From Colius striatus (lineage: Eukaryota; Chordata; Aves; Coliiformes; Coliidae), in contig NC_084761.1 in assembly GCF_028858725.1 (NCBI RefSeq), positions 24,458,501 through 24,522,500 of the forward strand: a stretch of 64,000 nucleotides of DNA, given 5' to 3'. The translations under genes and the position numbers were made by a program. Within the stretch, counting starts at the first letter, position 1. Each line of letters begins with the position of its first letter. Shown one piece after another: positions 1 through 11,352 of this stretch. The notes under the pieces are model-generated. The model had not been told where the DNA came from. It worked only from the letters and a program-made list of their open reading frames with translations, and searched no databases.

Positions 1-1196
1 GGGATAGATTTCTGATTAACCTTGTGTACATTATAATTTTTTTGTGTAATGATATTCCATAAAACTGAGAAATGTATATAGAAATTTACCATTGAAATAT
101 TTAGTTATGGATTGTAAAAAAACCCAATAAAACCAAAGTTAGACATCTGTGTATCAGCTTGTCTGTATTTAGGGGGATTAGAAGAAAATTGGCATAGAAT
201 TTGTGGCTGTTTTTTGTATGATGCTGGGTTTTTTTTATATACATTTTTCAGTACAGAACTGTTTTGCTGATGATTCATAGCCCGTGTACTCTATCTTTTT
301 AAAATGGCAAAAGAAATGTTTTGGGTTTTGTTTTTTTGTTTTATTTTTTTTACCCTCACAGTAATTTCCTTTTTTTTCTCATTGTAACCTTTTCAGTGAG
401 TTAGACTGGTCAAAGATGGAAAGTATTCATATAGCTTCTTGGTACGCTTTGATGGAGATGTGGTGAAGCAACAGTTCAGTAACAATATCACTTTTTCCGG
501 GGACACTGAAAGCATTTTTTCACAAATCACCTTCACTTATTCAATTTCTTGGCTTTCTTGTACAAGAGATATACACGATAAAGGGATTCATAGTTATCTG
601 CACTGATATTTGTATTCCCAAAATAAGGGGGATTGGTTTCTGTCAGTGCTTCACCATCCCGTGAAGAAAATTTTTTGTGTTACAATGCTAGGAGCAGTAG
701 TAGTTTCCTTCTGTGGAAAGTCCTGAAGACACGTGGTGTGAGCTGAATTTTTCTTAGCATCTCCTTTAACAGTTACAGCGCTTAGCTATGTGCTGGGTCA
801 TCTAAAAACATGATGTATCTCCCAAACAATTGTTTCACATGATCTCTAGCACCAAAATAACAGGATAGATGACTTCCGTTTTTTCTTTTGGTGGCAGTTG
901 GATCTATTTTAAATATGGTATTTTGGTGTGGAAAATGTGAGTATCATTTTGGGAAGCTACGGCTTCTTTATTATTTGTTAGATAATCAAGATACAACAAT
1001 TCTTCTTGTCATAGTTCTCTCCTGCTGTGTTTTTGTTACAAGGCTCTTTTTTTTTCAGTAATAGGCTGATAGAACAGTTTGTCCTTTCTTGTGAATGTCA
1101 TTTACTACTGTCTCCTCAAGGAAGAGGCCAATGTATAATTGCTGCTGGCTGGTGTAGTTTGTATAACAACTGAAAACTCTTGTTCACCAGTATTGG
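1..1196. other. Presumed USP53 intron
   Basis: No open frame with flanking splice signals was found here. The DNA is AT-rich with many poly-T runs. I infer that it is USP53 intron because the nearest recognised coding exon (9480-9579) is an internal exon on the + strand, so the gene must start to the left. An unrecognised small exon cannot be excluded. Confidence 0.55.
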
Positions 1197-1346
1197 TGAT
1201 TTTACCAAGGCCTGTAGTGACAGGACAAGGGACAATGGTTTTAAACTAAAAGAGCCTAGATTCAGATTGGACATAAGGAAGGAATTTTTTACAATGAGAG
1301 TTTGTGAGACATGAACAAGTTGCCCAGAAAGTTGTGAATGTCCCAT
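1197..1346 (+). mobile_element. Older CR1 LINE, left part (split by a younger CR1)
   Basis: This resembles the 3' part of CR1 ORF2. It contains the stretch around GTGACAGGACAAGGG, then a run corresponding to the conserved 'TTTAGATTGGACATAAGGAAG' region and GTTGCCCAGA. It stops at about 1346 after a GTCCCATC that would normally continue 'CCTGGAAG'. That continuation appears at about 3318, after the younger CR1. The family is recognised from memory of the CR1 consensus, and the borders are good to about 5-10 bases. Confidence 0.75.
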
Positions 1347-3317
1347 CATTGTGTCCCAACATGTAAGAAAGCAGGAAAAGGACATAAGAGGCTTCCATGG
1401 ATGAGCAAGGATCTGCTGGGACAACTCAGGCAGAAAGCAGCCATCTATGAGAGGTGGAAACAGGGGCTGACTTCTTGGAAAGAGTATAGGAACTTTGCCA
1501 GAGCATGCAGGGGTGCAACTATGAAGACTAAGCCCTTCTACAATTAAATTTAGCCAGGGAAGTTAAGGACAGTAATAAGGCATTTTTCAAGTACATGAGC
1601 AGTAAAAGGGAGATGAGGGGGAATGTGGACCTGCTACTAAACACAGAGGATGTCCTGGTGACTGAGGATGCAGAGAAGGTTGAGCTACTGAATGCCTTCT
1701 TTGCTTCAATCTTTATGGCTAAGACTCGGGAAGCCCAGTTCAGCAAGGAGAGTAGGATGGCCTGGACAACAGAGGACTTGCCCTGGGTGGAAGCTTAATG
1801 CTCATAAGTCAATGGGTCCTGATGGGATGCATCCAGGAGTGCTGAGGGAACTGGCTGATGTGATTACTAAGCTGCTCTCCATCATTCTTGAACAATCATG
1901 AAGGACAGGTGAGGTGCCTGAGGACTGGAAAAAGGCCAATGTCACTCCAGTCTTCAAAATAGGCAAGAAGGATGATCCAGAAAAATACAAGCCGATCAGC
2001 CTCATCTCCATCCCTGGAAAGGTGATGAAACAGCTCATCCTGAATGTAGTCACTAAACCTATGAAAGAAAAGATGGTTATCAGAGAGAGTCAGCATGGCT
2101 TCACCAAGGGAAAATCCTGTTTGACCAACCTGATGGCCTTCTATGAGTGCATAACAGGCTGGCTAGATGAGAGGAGAGCAGCAGATGTCATCTACCCTGA
2201 CCAGCAAGGCTTTTGACACTATCTCCCATAATGTCCTCATCAGAAAGCTCAGGCAATGTGGCTTGAACAAGTAGATGATGAGGTGGATAGAGAGCTGGCT
2301 GAATGACAGTGATCAATGGCACAGAATGGAGTTGGAGGCCTGTGGCCAGTGGAGTTCCACGGGATCGGTTCTGGGACCAGTGTTGTTCAACATCTTCATC
2401 AACAACTTGGATGAGGGGACAAGGTGTACCCTCAGCAAGTTCACTGATGACACCAAACTAGGAGGACTGTCTGATTCCCCAGAAGGCTGTGCTGCCATTC
2501 AGCAGTGTCTCAACTGGCTTGAGAGTTGTGCAAAGAGGAACCTCATGAGGTTCAACAAGGACAAGCGCAGAGTCCTGCACCTGGGAAGGAACAACCCCAT
2601 GCACCAGTAGAGGCTGGGGATTTACCTGCTGGAAAGCACCTCTGCAGAGAGAGACCTGGGAGTCCTGATTGATAATAAGCTAAACATGAGCCAGCAATGT
2701 GCCCTCGTGGACAAGAAGGCCAATGGCATTCTGGGATGCATCAAGAAGAGTGCATTGAGCAGGTCAAGGGAGGTTCTTCTCCTCCTCTACTCTGCCCTGG
2801 TGAGGCCTCATCTGTAGTCCTGTGTCCAGTTCTGGGCTCCTCAGCTCAAGAGGGACAGTGAATTTCAAGAGAGAGTTAAGTGTAGGGCCACCGAGATGAT
2901 CAGGGGACTGGAACATCTTCCTTATGAGGAAAGGCTGCAGGAAGAGGGGCTGTTAAATCTAGAGACGAGGAAGGGGGAATCTCATTAATATTTACAAATA
3001 TCTAAATGGTGGGTGTCAGGAGGTTGGGACATTCCTTTTTTTCAATGGTATCTAGCAACAGAACAAGGGGTAATGGGATGAAGCTGGAACATAAAAAGTT
3101 CCACTTAAATATAAAACTATTTCACTGTTCAGGTGAGGGAGCCCTGGCACAGGCTGCCCAGAGGGGTTGTGGAGTCTCCTTCCTTGGAGGTCTTCAGGAC
3201 CCACCTGGACATGTTCCTATGTGACCTGATCTAGGTGGACCTGCTTCTGCAGGGAAGTTGGACTAGATAATCTCTAAAGGTCACTTCCACTCCCTACCAT
3301 TCTATGATTTTATGATT
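1347..3317 (+). mobile_element. CR1 LINE, 5'-truncated, with decayed ORF2 (reverse transcriptase)
   Basis: About 2 kb of a chicken-repeat-1 retrotransposon. Pieces of ORF2 can be read in several frames: a post-endonuclease linker (1338-1547), the RT start (1595-1901, with '[17 protein letters not shown]'), then 'EDWKKANVTPVFKIGKKD' and 'ISLISIPGKVMKQLI' (1914-2216), and the active-site block near 2430-2460, which reads FTDD where family members usually have FADD. Stops and frameshifts break it throughout, so it cannot encode a working enzyme. It ends in the CR1 tail CATTCTATGATTTTATGATT at 3298-3317. It sits inside an older CR1 copy, in USP53 intron DNA. Confidence 0.9.
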
Positions 3318-3427
3318 GGAAGGGTCAGGGCGAGGTTGGACAGGACTTTGAGCAACCTGTTCTTCTGAAAGATGTCCCTGCCTGCATCAGCGAACTGGAT
3401 TTGGATGATCTTTAAAGCTATCTTGAT
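3318..3427 (+). mobile_element. Older CR1 LINE, right part (resumes after nested insertion)
   Basis: The stretch from GGAAGGGTCAGGG through 'GACTTTGAGCAACCTG', 'GTGTCCCTGCC'-like DNA and GATGATCTTTAAAG matches the terminal about 110 bases of the CR1 3' UTR. It follows on in consensus order from the fragment at 1197-1346. It lacks a clean ATTCTATG tail, which suggests age. The right border is approximate. Confidence 0.7.
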
Positions 3428-6400
3428 ATGTAAACTGTTATATCATTTAACAATTCAGAGATTTTTTTTTCAATTTTTAAAAATTTTTATTGGCCTTAGT
3501 GCTTTCTTATTAATTCAGTTAAAATAACAAAATATAAGTCTCCGTTTCTGTTGCTTGTACTCTGCTTTCAGAACTTGTTTCTCAATTTAATGGGGTTTTT
3601 TTCTTCTTGTTGATGCATAGTAAGATTATATTTTTTTCTTAAATGGCTGGGTGGATTGTGGTGTACCATTTGTTTTCTTTCAAGATATGAAGCAATTTCA
3701 GGAAGACACACTTAAAATAGGGAAATCCACTTCCTTTTACATACTAATATGTCTGTTGGGTTTTTATAAAGTTGATAAATGACTTGGCATATAAATATTA
3801 CAGGTCAACACGAGGCCAGCCAAAATCATTATCTACGGTTGCTGAAACAATAGAATGGTACTTGTACAAAGAGGTGCAATAAATATGAGGCCACTTCCTC
3901 AGGAAATGTTTGATTTCCATAGATTCCATACTTTTGAGATAATGTATAGTATAGGCTTAAATTAGGGGGGAAGGGGTTTGCCATACCACTTTTATATTTT
4001 CTGTCACTATTCCAGTTTATTTTTGTTGCTGTAGAAAGAACTAAGTTGGTGCGTGGTGATTTTGACAACAAAAAAACCAAGCCCAAAACTGATGTTACAT
4101 GGAATGCAAAAGTATGGTTTTGCTTGGCATTTATTGTGTTTTAATTCTGTACTTACTACATGGTACTTTCTATACCAGTACAAAAAAACCCCACGCTTGA
4201 ATAGGAAAAAGAAAAAATACCAGTGAAAAATACATAAAGGACTCTGGAATGAAAAATAGGTGGCTTCACACAATGTTTGAGCATAGTAATGACTATTGCC
4301 TAGAGAACCATGGCCTGTACTTAGGTATACTTAAAACTTTCAATATCCATCATAAGTTTTCTGTAAAAAAACAGATTGTGATTCCAAGTGATCCTTAGTT
4401 ATCATAAATCATGGATTATAAGATCCCATCTATTCAGTTATTCCAGTTCAGTAACTAACTTTCAAATAGTTTGATAACAAAAATGTATGCATTCTAAATC
4501 AAGTTGAAGTTCTTATATATGGGCATGTTTTGGAAAACAATAGTGGAAGTGACTAAAAGATATCTGAATAATTTGACAGTTTTACATGTATAATGGGGTT
4601 AAAGATGTATTCAGACTTTTTTTTTTTAAATTGTCTAAAAACTACGTCAGGACACCTTTAACAAGGACAGTAGTAGTCATTTACAGGTATTAGGTAGTTG
4701 TATTACTTTGTTATATTTCTGAATATTATGATCAAGACATGAATTGGTATGTAAATACCAGACTCCTAGAAAACAATACTTTCTGCCCAGTCCTTTCCAG
4801 AGAGGAATGGAATGTAACAAATCTTCATGGCAACATGAAAAAATATCTCTGAGTGGATTTTTTGTGTGGAAAGCCCATGGTATTTATGGAAATAATGTCA
4901 GACTTCTAATTATGTCCACCATGTGTATAATTGTGCTTTATCAATTCCTCATTTTTAACTGGAGCTGAATAAGGCTTCTGTTGAGCAGTTGAGGAATTCT
5001 GACCCTGACTAACAATAAGTTTATTTTTGTATTATAAAGATAGTAACATTGGATCACGCAGTGGTTGTGCAGATCAAGTGGTAACTTCTTTCACTGGTAG
5101 TAAGCAGTAGATAACTGATGCTGAAGCAAATGTCCCATGTGGCCAATCTCTTATTTGTGTGATCAGATTTTGGCAGGAAAACATGAATATTAATGAAGCA
5201 GATTAATTATCCTCAAATTCTACTAATGATTTAGTGTTTACAAAGTTTTGAAGTTGGAGGATGTTTGTTGTAAAAACATGTGACATGGACTGTATGAGGA
5301 CAAAATTTCCAACCTCACTTTCTTCCAAAGAAAGATGACTAAAATTCTTGGAAGCTAAAGAACTTGATAAATGAATTTTCAGAGCAGTCCACATGCTAGC
5401 TACTGATAATAACTTTCAATCATAAAGTGTTTTTAGGGGCTTTCCTGACAACTCCCTTCTATTCTTAAGGCATAGACTTTTTCATGAAATTGCTACTCCT
5501 GAAAATTTCTGTGAAAGGAGTTACAGTTGGGAGGGTTAAGGGGAAAAAACAATCCTAGAAGCCCCATTTTCTGGATTTCACCCGCCCACTCCACCCAAAA
5601 CTCAGAGCACTTCACTCTTGACCTAATCTGTCAATATAGTAAGTACTGTGGTTAAAACTGACTGGATGCTTGATGGCCTTGTATTTATGATGCAGTATTA
5701 AAAGCTATCCATTCAGTGATCTCAAAAAAGGATGTACTTAGAATCAGTGTCTTAAATTAATAATTGCTTCCCTTCAAAAATAAATGTAAACCGGTGTTTG
5801 TAACATTACAAATCCAGAGGTTTTCCCATTAATAATTAGTCAGCTCAATAACATGAAACAACCACAACTGAAATCTAGAGTAATTCTGAAGCACTGGTGA
5901 GTATGTAAAGAACAATCCTAATTTCCTTTCTTATGTGATAGTTTAGAAAACTCAACTCACATACCATAATTCTGAAAAAGAAAACTTGTCTTCTTAGGAA
6001 AACCATACATTTATAGTAATAATTTAAAATATGCAACTGCAGTTATGAAAATCCAGTTGTTACCCTTATGATGCAGTCAATGTATAACCATTGTGTTGGA
6101 AGCACCGAATAGTGAATTAAAGCATGTAGCTACTTAATGTGAAATCGGATCAAATAAATGCTTTTCTGGAGTGTCTTTAAATGACAGATAAAAGATTATT
6201 TTAAAAAAACCAAACTCAATCGAAAACAGCAACAACCCTAAAACAAATCCTAAAGATTTCAAGATTTCCAAATGTAGTCAAGCAGCCTATGAAAATTAAT
6301 ATATGAAGCTCTCTCACATTCACTATTTATGTGAGAAGTTTGCAATTTAAAATAGATAATGCAAAGGATTGAGTTTTAAAGCAAAGATCTGATAAACTTT

Positions 6401-9400
6401 TTGAGATGGGTGGATCAGAATGAAGGGAGGCAGATAGTTGGTGTACTTTGTCAACTGTTGCTTGCTTTCAGAATTTTAACTCTCACACATGTGCAAGTAT
6501 GCACCACCACCACCACACTCCCCCAAAAAAACAACAAAGGAACTTTATTTTCATTTCTTCCAGATGTTTAAAGCCATGCAAAAAATTCCACTAATAAATA
6601 TCTAAGAGCTATTTTGCAACTGAGTGTTGCTCCGAAAAGACAGTTTCTTGAATATAAGGATTTTTTTTCTCTGAAGGTGGTCAGTCATCACTTTAAAAAA
6701 AAAATACCTTATTTTGGACAAGTTATAACATGTTTTATGTTGTTGGTTGTTATATTGTTCCACATTTCCAAAGTTTCCAGTAAGTTTGTCTGTCATTTCA
6801 ACTGAATAAAGAAAAATGGCTGGGTTCAGACAGAGCAATTTGCCACAGTGCTTGTTACAAAATGTATTAGACCTCAGTTTTTTATTATCAACTTAAAAAA
6901 AAAAGAATTGGGTAAAGAGAACTACAGGAAACATGCAACTAAACCACATCAGAAGTAAATTGAATTGAATGTGGGTTGGCTTTGCTGTGACTTTGTTTCT
7001 CCTGACCTTGGCCCTGACTTTTGCAAATGCTTTGTTTTGTGTAAATGGGGATGTTAGAGGAGAACTTTGTCCTACCTGTTGGTTATAGAATGGCTATTCT
7101 GAAAATTTTTCAGATGTGAAAAGAGATTCTAAAATCTTAAGCAGACAGGTTTATACATCAGAAAAACGGTTAGGTTTCATTTATTGATAATTTTCTTATG
7201 ACCCATTGATAAGGATGTCAGTCTCCAGCTGAGCACAGTGCTCGTGTCCCATATTTAGTTTTGCAAAGAACATAGAGCCAAAATTCCCAGTCGAGTCTGC
7301 ATCTGGTTTTATCCATGCATGGGTAGCCTGTCAGCAGAAGAGAAAATAACACATCTATTTTTAAGTTAGCTGGAATTCTGAAGGCACAAACCACCTGGTA
7401 CTGCTCAGCAGATTTGGCTGAGTGTTCTGTGATCACACCAAGAAATGGGTTATTAACCTTTGCTGCCGCCTCTTGATCAATTTGTGTTATTGCCTCTCTG
7501 AAGGGCTGAAAGTGCTCAATTCTTTAGTTTTGCTTGGAGTAAAATAAATAAATACAAATTTAAAAAAACAGTAATGTTCACATCAGGTGGTTTGGGAATT
7601 TAAAGAGCAGTTGTGTAGGTGATACATTTGTGATTTTTAAAGTAGATGATACTCTTGGATAAAAGTCAATACATCCTGAAAGTTAAAAATAATAGCTCCA
7701 CACTGTTAATCTAGCAAATTATTTAATCCATTCCTAGGACTGCATGTGGACACTTTGACTGAGATGAAATACTCGGAAACATTCACACGAATTAATGTGT
7801 CAGAGACTGTGTGGGGTTTTTATTGTTAGTAAAGCAATTTACATTTAATTTTCCTAGTCATTTTAATGCGATGTTTTCTAAGTATGACCTCTGTGTCAGT
7901 TACCATTGATGCCGTGGCCCACTGGAGCAGTTTTGAACTTTCTTTCAGGTCAATTAGTTGTCTCTTGCTAGTATTTGGTAATAATATTTTCTCCAAAGTA
8001 TTCTTTGTAAGATTGTGATATTTCTTATCATGAAATAGTAAGATTGGGGGGTTTTTTCTTAATTTTAAGGATCAAAGGCAAGCTATATGGGGGTTTGGTC
8101 TCTTATGTTGCATGCTGCTTTTATACTCTAAAATCTGTATTCTTTGTCAAGGTTTAATGTCTTTTAATCTTTCATCGATCAAAGACGGGGCAGATACTGA
8201 CCCTCAAAACAATTAGCACCTAACAGCATCACCCATATTTTTTAGTTTAGCTCTTTTCTCTTGTTAGGTTTATAACTCATGTACATATGAGTCAGAATTT
8301 CCAAGACTTTTTTTAAACTTGGGAATATAACAAGTGAATAAAAAATATTTATCTTGATAAGACTACATCATTTCAGAATAGGTAGAAATTTTTTGTAGCT
8401 TTTGTTGATGAAATTATGGAACAGTCTATGGAAGTTGTCTAAGTTAGTACTGCCTACTGAACAGAAGATTATTCAACTAGAAATTGGGCAATGTCTGTTG
8501 CCTTTTTTTAAATTATTTTCTTTTTTGAAATAAAAGTAGTAGCTACATGAATCTAGTCTATACATATGCAAAATAAGACGTCTTTTGAATGGCTTCAGAG
8601 CAGGTGACTGATTCTAATGGCCCAACCGCTGCATGAAGAAGACTTAATATCTCTCTCTAAGCAAATAACCCAATACTTGTCACTAGCCAAGAGAGTGTTT
8701 TAGTCTATGTGGTGTCAATGTGGATACTTCAATGCTTCCTTTATTTACTGCTAACTAGGAGCTGCATTGTTCAGAAACTGTATTTTTAGAGACTGATTCT
8801 TAGCCTTTGCCTGTGAATAAAGGAGCCTCTCAAGTATGAGCATACTAGAGCTGGCCCAGGCACTCGCATGGTGTGTTTAAGGCACCCACGTGACTGAGGG
8901 TGCTTTCTGTCCACTTGGCATCTTTATGAACTGTAGTTTGCTGAAGGTTTTTATATGTTTCAAAGAATGGATAATGCTAGTCTTTAAAAAAAACCCCACA
9001 ACAAACCCATACAATCCTCCCCCAAACAGCGACAACAAAAAACCCAAAACACCCCCAATCCCTTCAATTAATTATTATTACATGATGTGAAGATTCAGAA
9101 ATCTATAGTTTTTCTTCTGTCATTTAAATTACTTTACATGTTTGAATAAACATATGTTTTTTTTAAAAAAAGCTGCTTTTCAAAGTGTGCTTTTAATTAG
9201 ATAAAATGTTAAAATGATCTTGAAAACAGGTCCATGACTTCAGAATTGTGTAATTACCTATCTTATGGTGATAATGAAAATAATGTTTTGACTAGATTAT
9301 TTTGGATGAATACAAGATTTAACCTTCTGTGACAGATTGTCTTCAAAATGTTGGGTTTTTTTTATCAATGTCAGATCATGAAAAGATGTAATTGTTGTCT

Positions 9401-9479
9401 GTCATGTCTCTGAGGAATTACAAAGAAATAATTGGATTGTATTTCTGCTAATTTTAAAATAATCTTTTTCTACCCCTAG
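3428..9479. other. Presumed USP53 intron, no recognised gene
   Basis: About 6 kb of AT-rich DNA with poly-A and poly-T runs and a short CAC-repeat tract near 6505. The open frames present are short, lack convincing splice borders and resemble no family I know. I see no further repeat that I can name. Confidence 0.5.
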
Positions 9480-9579
9480 ACTTGAGGAAAGACCAGATCA
9501 ATTCAGAAGTTAACTACAGACCTCATGTTAATTTTCTGACAGATTTACACTTGCAGGTGCCCAGCCCCCCAGTGAAGAG
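9480..9579 (+). CDS. USP53: USP53 penultimate coding exon
   Basis: Flanked by a CTTTTTCTACCCCTAG acceptor and a GTAAATG donor. It is 100 nt: 2 bases completing a codon, 32 full codons (LRKDQINSEV..., HLQVPSPPVK) and 2 bases of a split Arg codon. The frame matches the final exon. Confidence 0.75.
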
Positions 9580-11352
9580 GTAAATGCTACTGGCATTAAT
9601 TTACTATGTAGTGTTAAGTAGTTCTGAATTCTGTTCTGTGATAGTAATCATTGTTAAGCATGAAAAAGTTAAAAGTATTGAATATTTTTGACATCCAGTG
9701 CCTTTTGTATTTTACAATATTGATAAGGCTAAACACTCTATATTTTAATTTTGATGCTGTTAATGAAACCAAATAGCTCACAGTGTTTAAAACAATCTTA
9801 CTAGAGAAAGGGTTTTAACAGTTTTCTGGTTTGGATTTGTATACTATACCAAGGAGTGCTTAACCATTTGGTGGTTAGTCCAGTAACCCCATAAAGTTTT
9901 GAAAAGTTTGTCTGGAAGAGAAGGAAAAGGTGATTTCTGTTTAGAAGCTGCTGCTGTATACCTGCTGTTTTCTAATTTGAACTGCAAGTGCTCAGTACTT
10001 CGTAAAAATAAGAACCTAAATAAAAATATAGCACTATTTGAAAAGTGAATATATCAGATTGAGTCACACGGATGCCTAGAAGAGAGACAAATCATGTTTG
10101 ACATAGTCCTGAGTGTTGAAGAAATTTGTCTTACTTTATAGAAGTTCAATCTGTACAGAGATTTCCTCCATTTCAAATCAAAGAAACCTTGGAATGACTA
10201 ATACAACTTTTAATCAAATGGCTTTATGTTAAGCAGACTTAATTCTCTAGTCAGTGTGAATATTTAAACAGAATTACAAAGACTGCCTTTGAAATTAATC
10301 TTTGGGTTACTTGAGCTTTTTCTGATATTTACGTGCAACCTGTGTGGGGTTTTTTTTTGCATTTTAGAGCTGAAACGCCTGAGACCAATAGGAAACCTTT
10401 CCAGTCATCAGCTTTACAGCCAGTTCTTAAAGACATTGTTAAGTCAGAAAGTAGGAGCAAGGCAAGTGAACAGAATTCATCAGAGTGGCTTAATCCAGAC
10501 AAGTTTGAGAAGACAAATGTGCCAGTATGTTGTGCTGATGGCGCATCTCACCCGTATACAGAAAACGTCTGTGGAAGGAAGCTGATCAACAACGACTTTC
10601 ACTCCTCTTCCCAGCCACACTCTCATCATGCAAGAACATTTGGTCCCAAGGTGGGGTTGTCACCTTGTGTGCTACAGAACCTGTCAGAAAGGCCGGTGGT
10701 GCTTCCCCCACCCGGTGAGCATGCCGGGCACCCATTCCAAAGGGCGGATGCTCTTTGGGTGCCTGACACAGTCTACCAGAATCTTCCTCCTCCTTTACCA
10801 CCAAAGAAATATGCTCTTAGTACTTTGGCAGGATTGGAACATAACTCAGCAGCTGATGTTAAATCGATAGAAGCATTGCAAAATAATCCGTTAAGGCAAA
10901 CAGGTGCACCTTTAAAATCTGAATTAGAAGCAGGCATATTTACAAATGAACACAGGTTTAAAGAGCCATTTCAAGGAAATGAACTGTTTGTTCATAAGAC
11001 AGATTCTCCACCTCGCTTATCAGGTAATGAATTTTGGACTGTGTCTGAAAACTTTTTAAAGAAAGGATCTCGTCATACAGAACCAAGTGCAGGTTATGGG
11101 GACGGAAATGATAGTGTATCCCTAACAACTTATTTTTCAGTAGATAGTTGTATGACTGACACATACAGGATGAAGTATCATCAGAGGCCCAAGCTGTATT
11201 TTACAGATAGTGGAAGCTTTCCCAAAGAAAAGCATCCTCCCTCGGCTGGAGTAGAACTCAATGCTACATACCATGCTACTGTTGAGCCCAGGCATCCCAC
11301 ATCTGAGCAAAGGTACAAGGCAAATGTTGAAGGCATACACTGCAGTAGATAG
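9480..11352 (+). CDS. USP53: USP53, last two coding exons (partial gene)
   Basis: This is the C-terminal part of ubiquitin carboxyl-terminal hydrolase 53, a USP-family protein of tight junctions (ZO-1/ZO-2 partner). Human loss causes cholestasis and mouse loss causes deafness. The catalytic-like USP domain is N-terminal and lies left of this window. Two exons (9480-9579 and 10368-11352) join in frame: the first ends with AG, the second begins with A, making AGA (Arg). Together they encode about 360 residues ending IHCSR and then TAG at 11350-11352. The tail is Ser/Pro-rich and looks disordered, with a proline motif LPPPLPPKKYAL coded at about 10783-10818. The name rests mainly on synteny (USP53-C4orf3-FABP2-PDE5A, same strand order as human) and on the tail-like composition. 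A protein search would settle it. Confidence 0.8.
9580..10367. other. USP53 last intron
   Basis: This 788-bp intron begins GTAAATG and ends in a pyrimidine tract, TTTTTTTTGCATTTTAG. Nothing else was recognised in it. Confidence 0.7.
10368..11352 (+). CDS. USP53: USP53 terminal coding exon
   Basis: 985 nt, open from the acceptor to TAG at 11350-11352. It starts AETPETNRKPF. The long uninterrupted frame contrasts with the stop-rich flanks and supports real coding. It encodes a Ser/Thr/Pro/His-rich region with the proline-rich segment LPPPLPPKKYAL, a possible SH3 or WW ligand. The + strand frame at 10628-10870 and the minus frames here are shadows. Confidence 0.8.
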
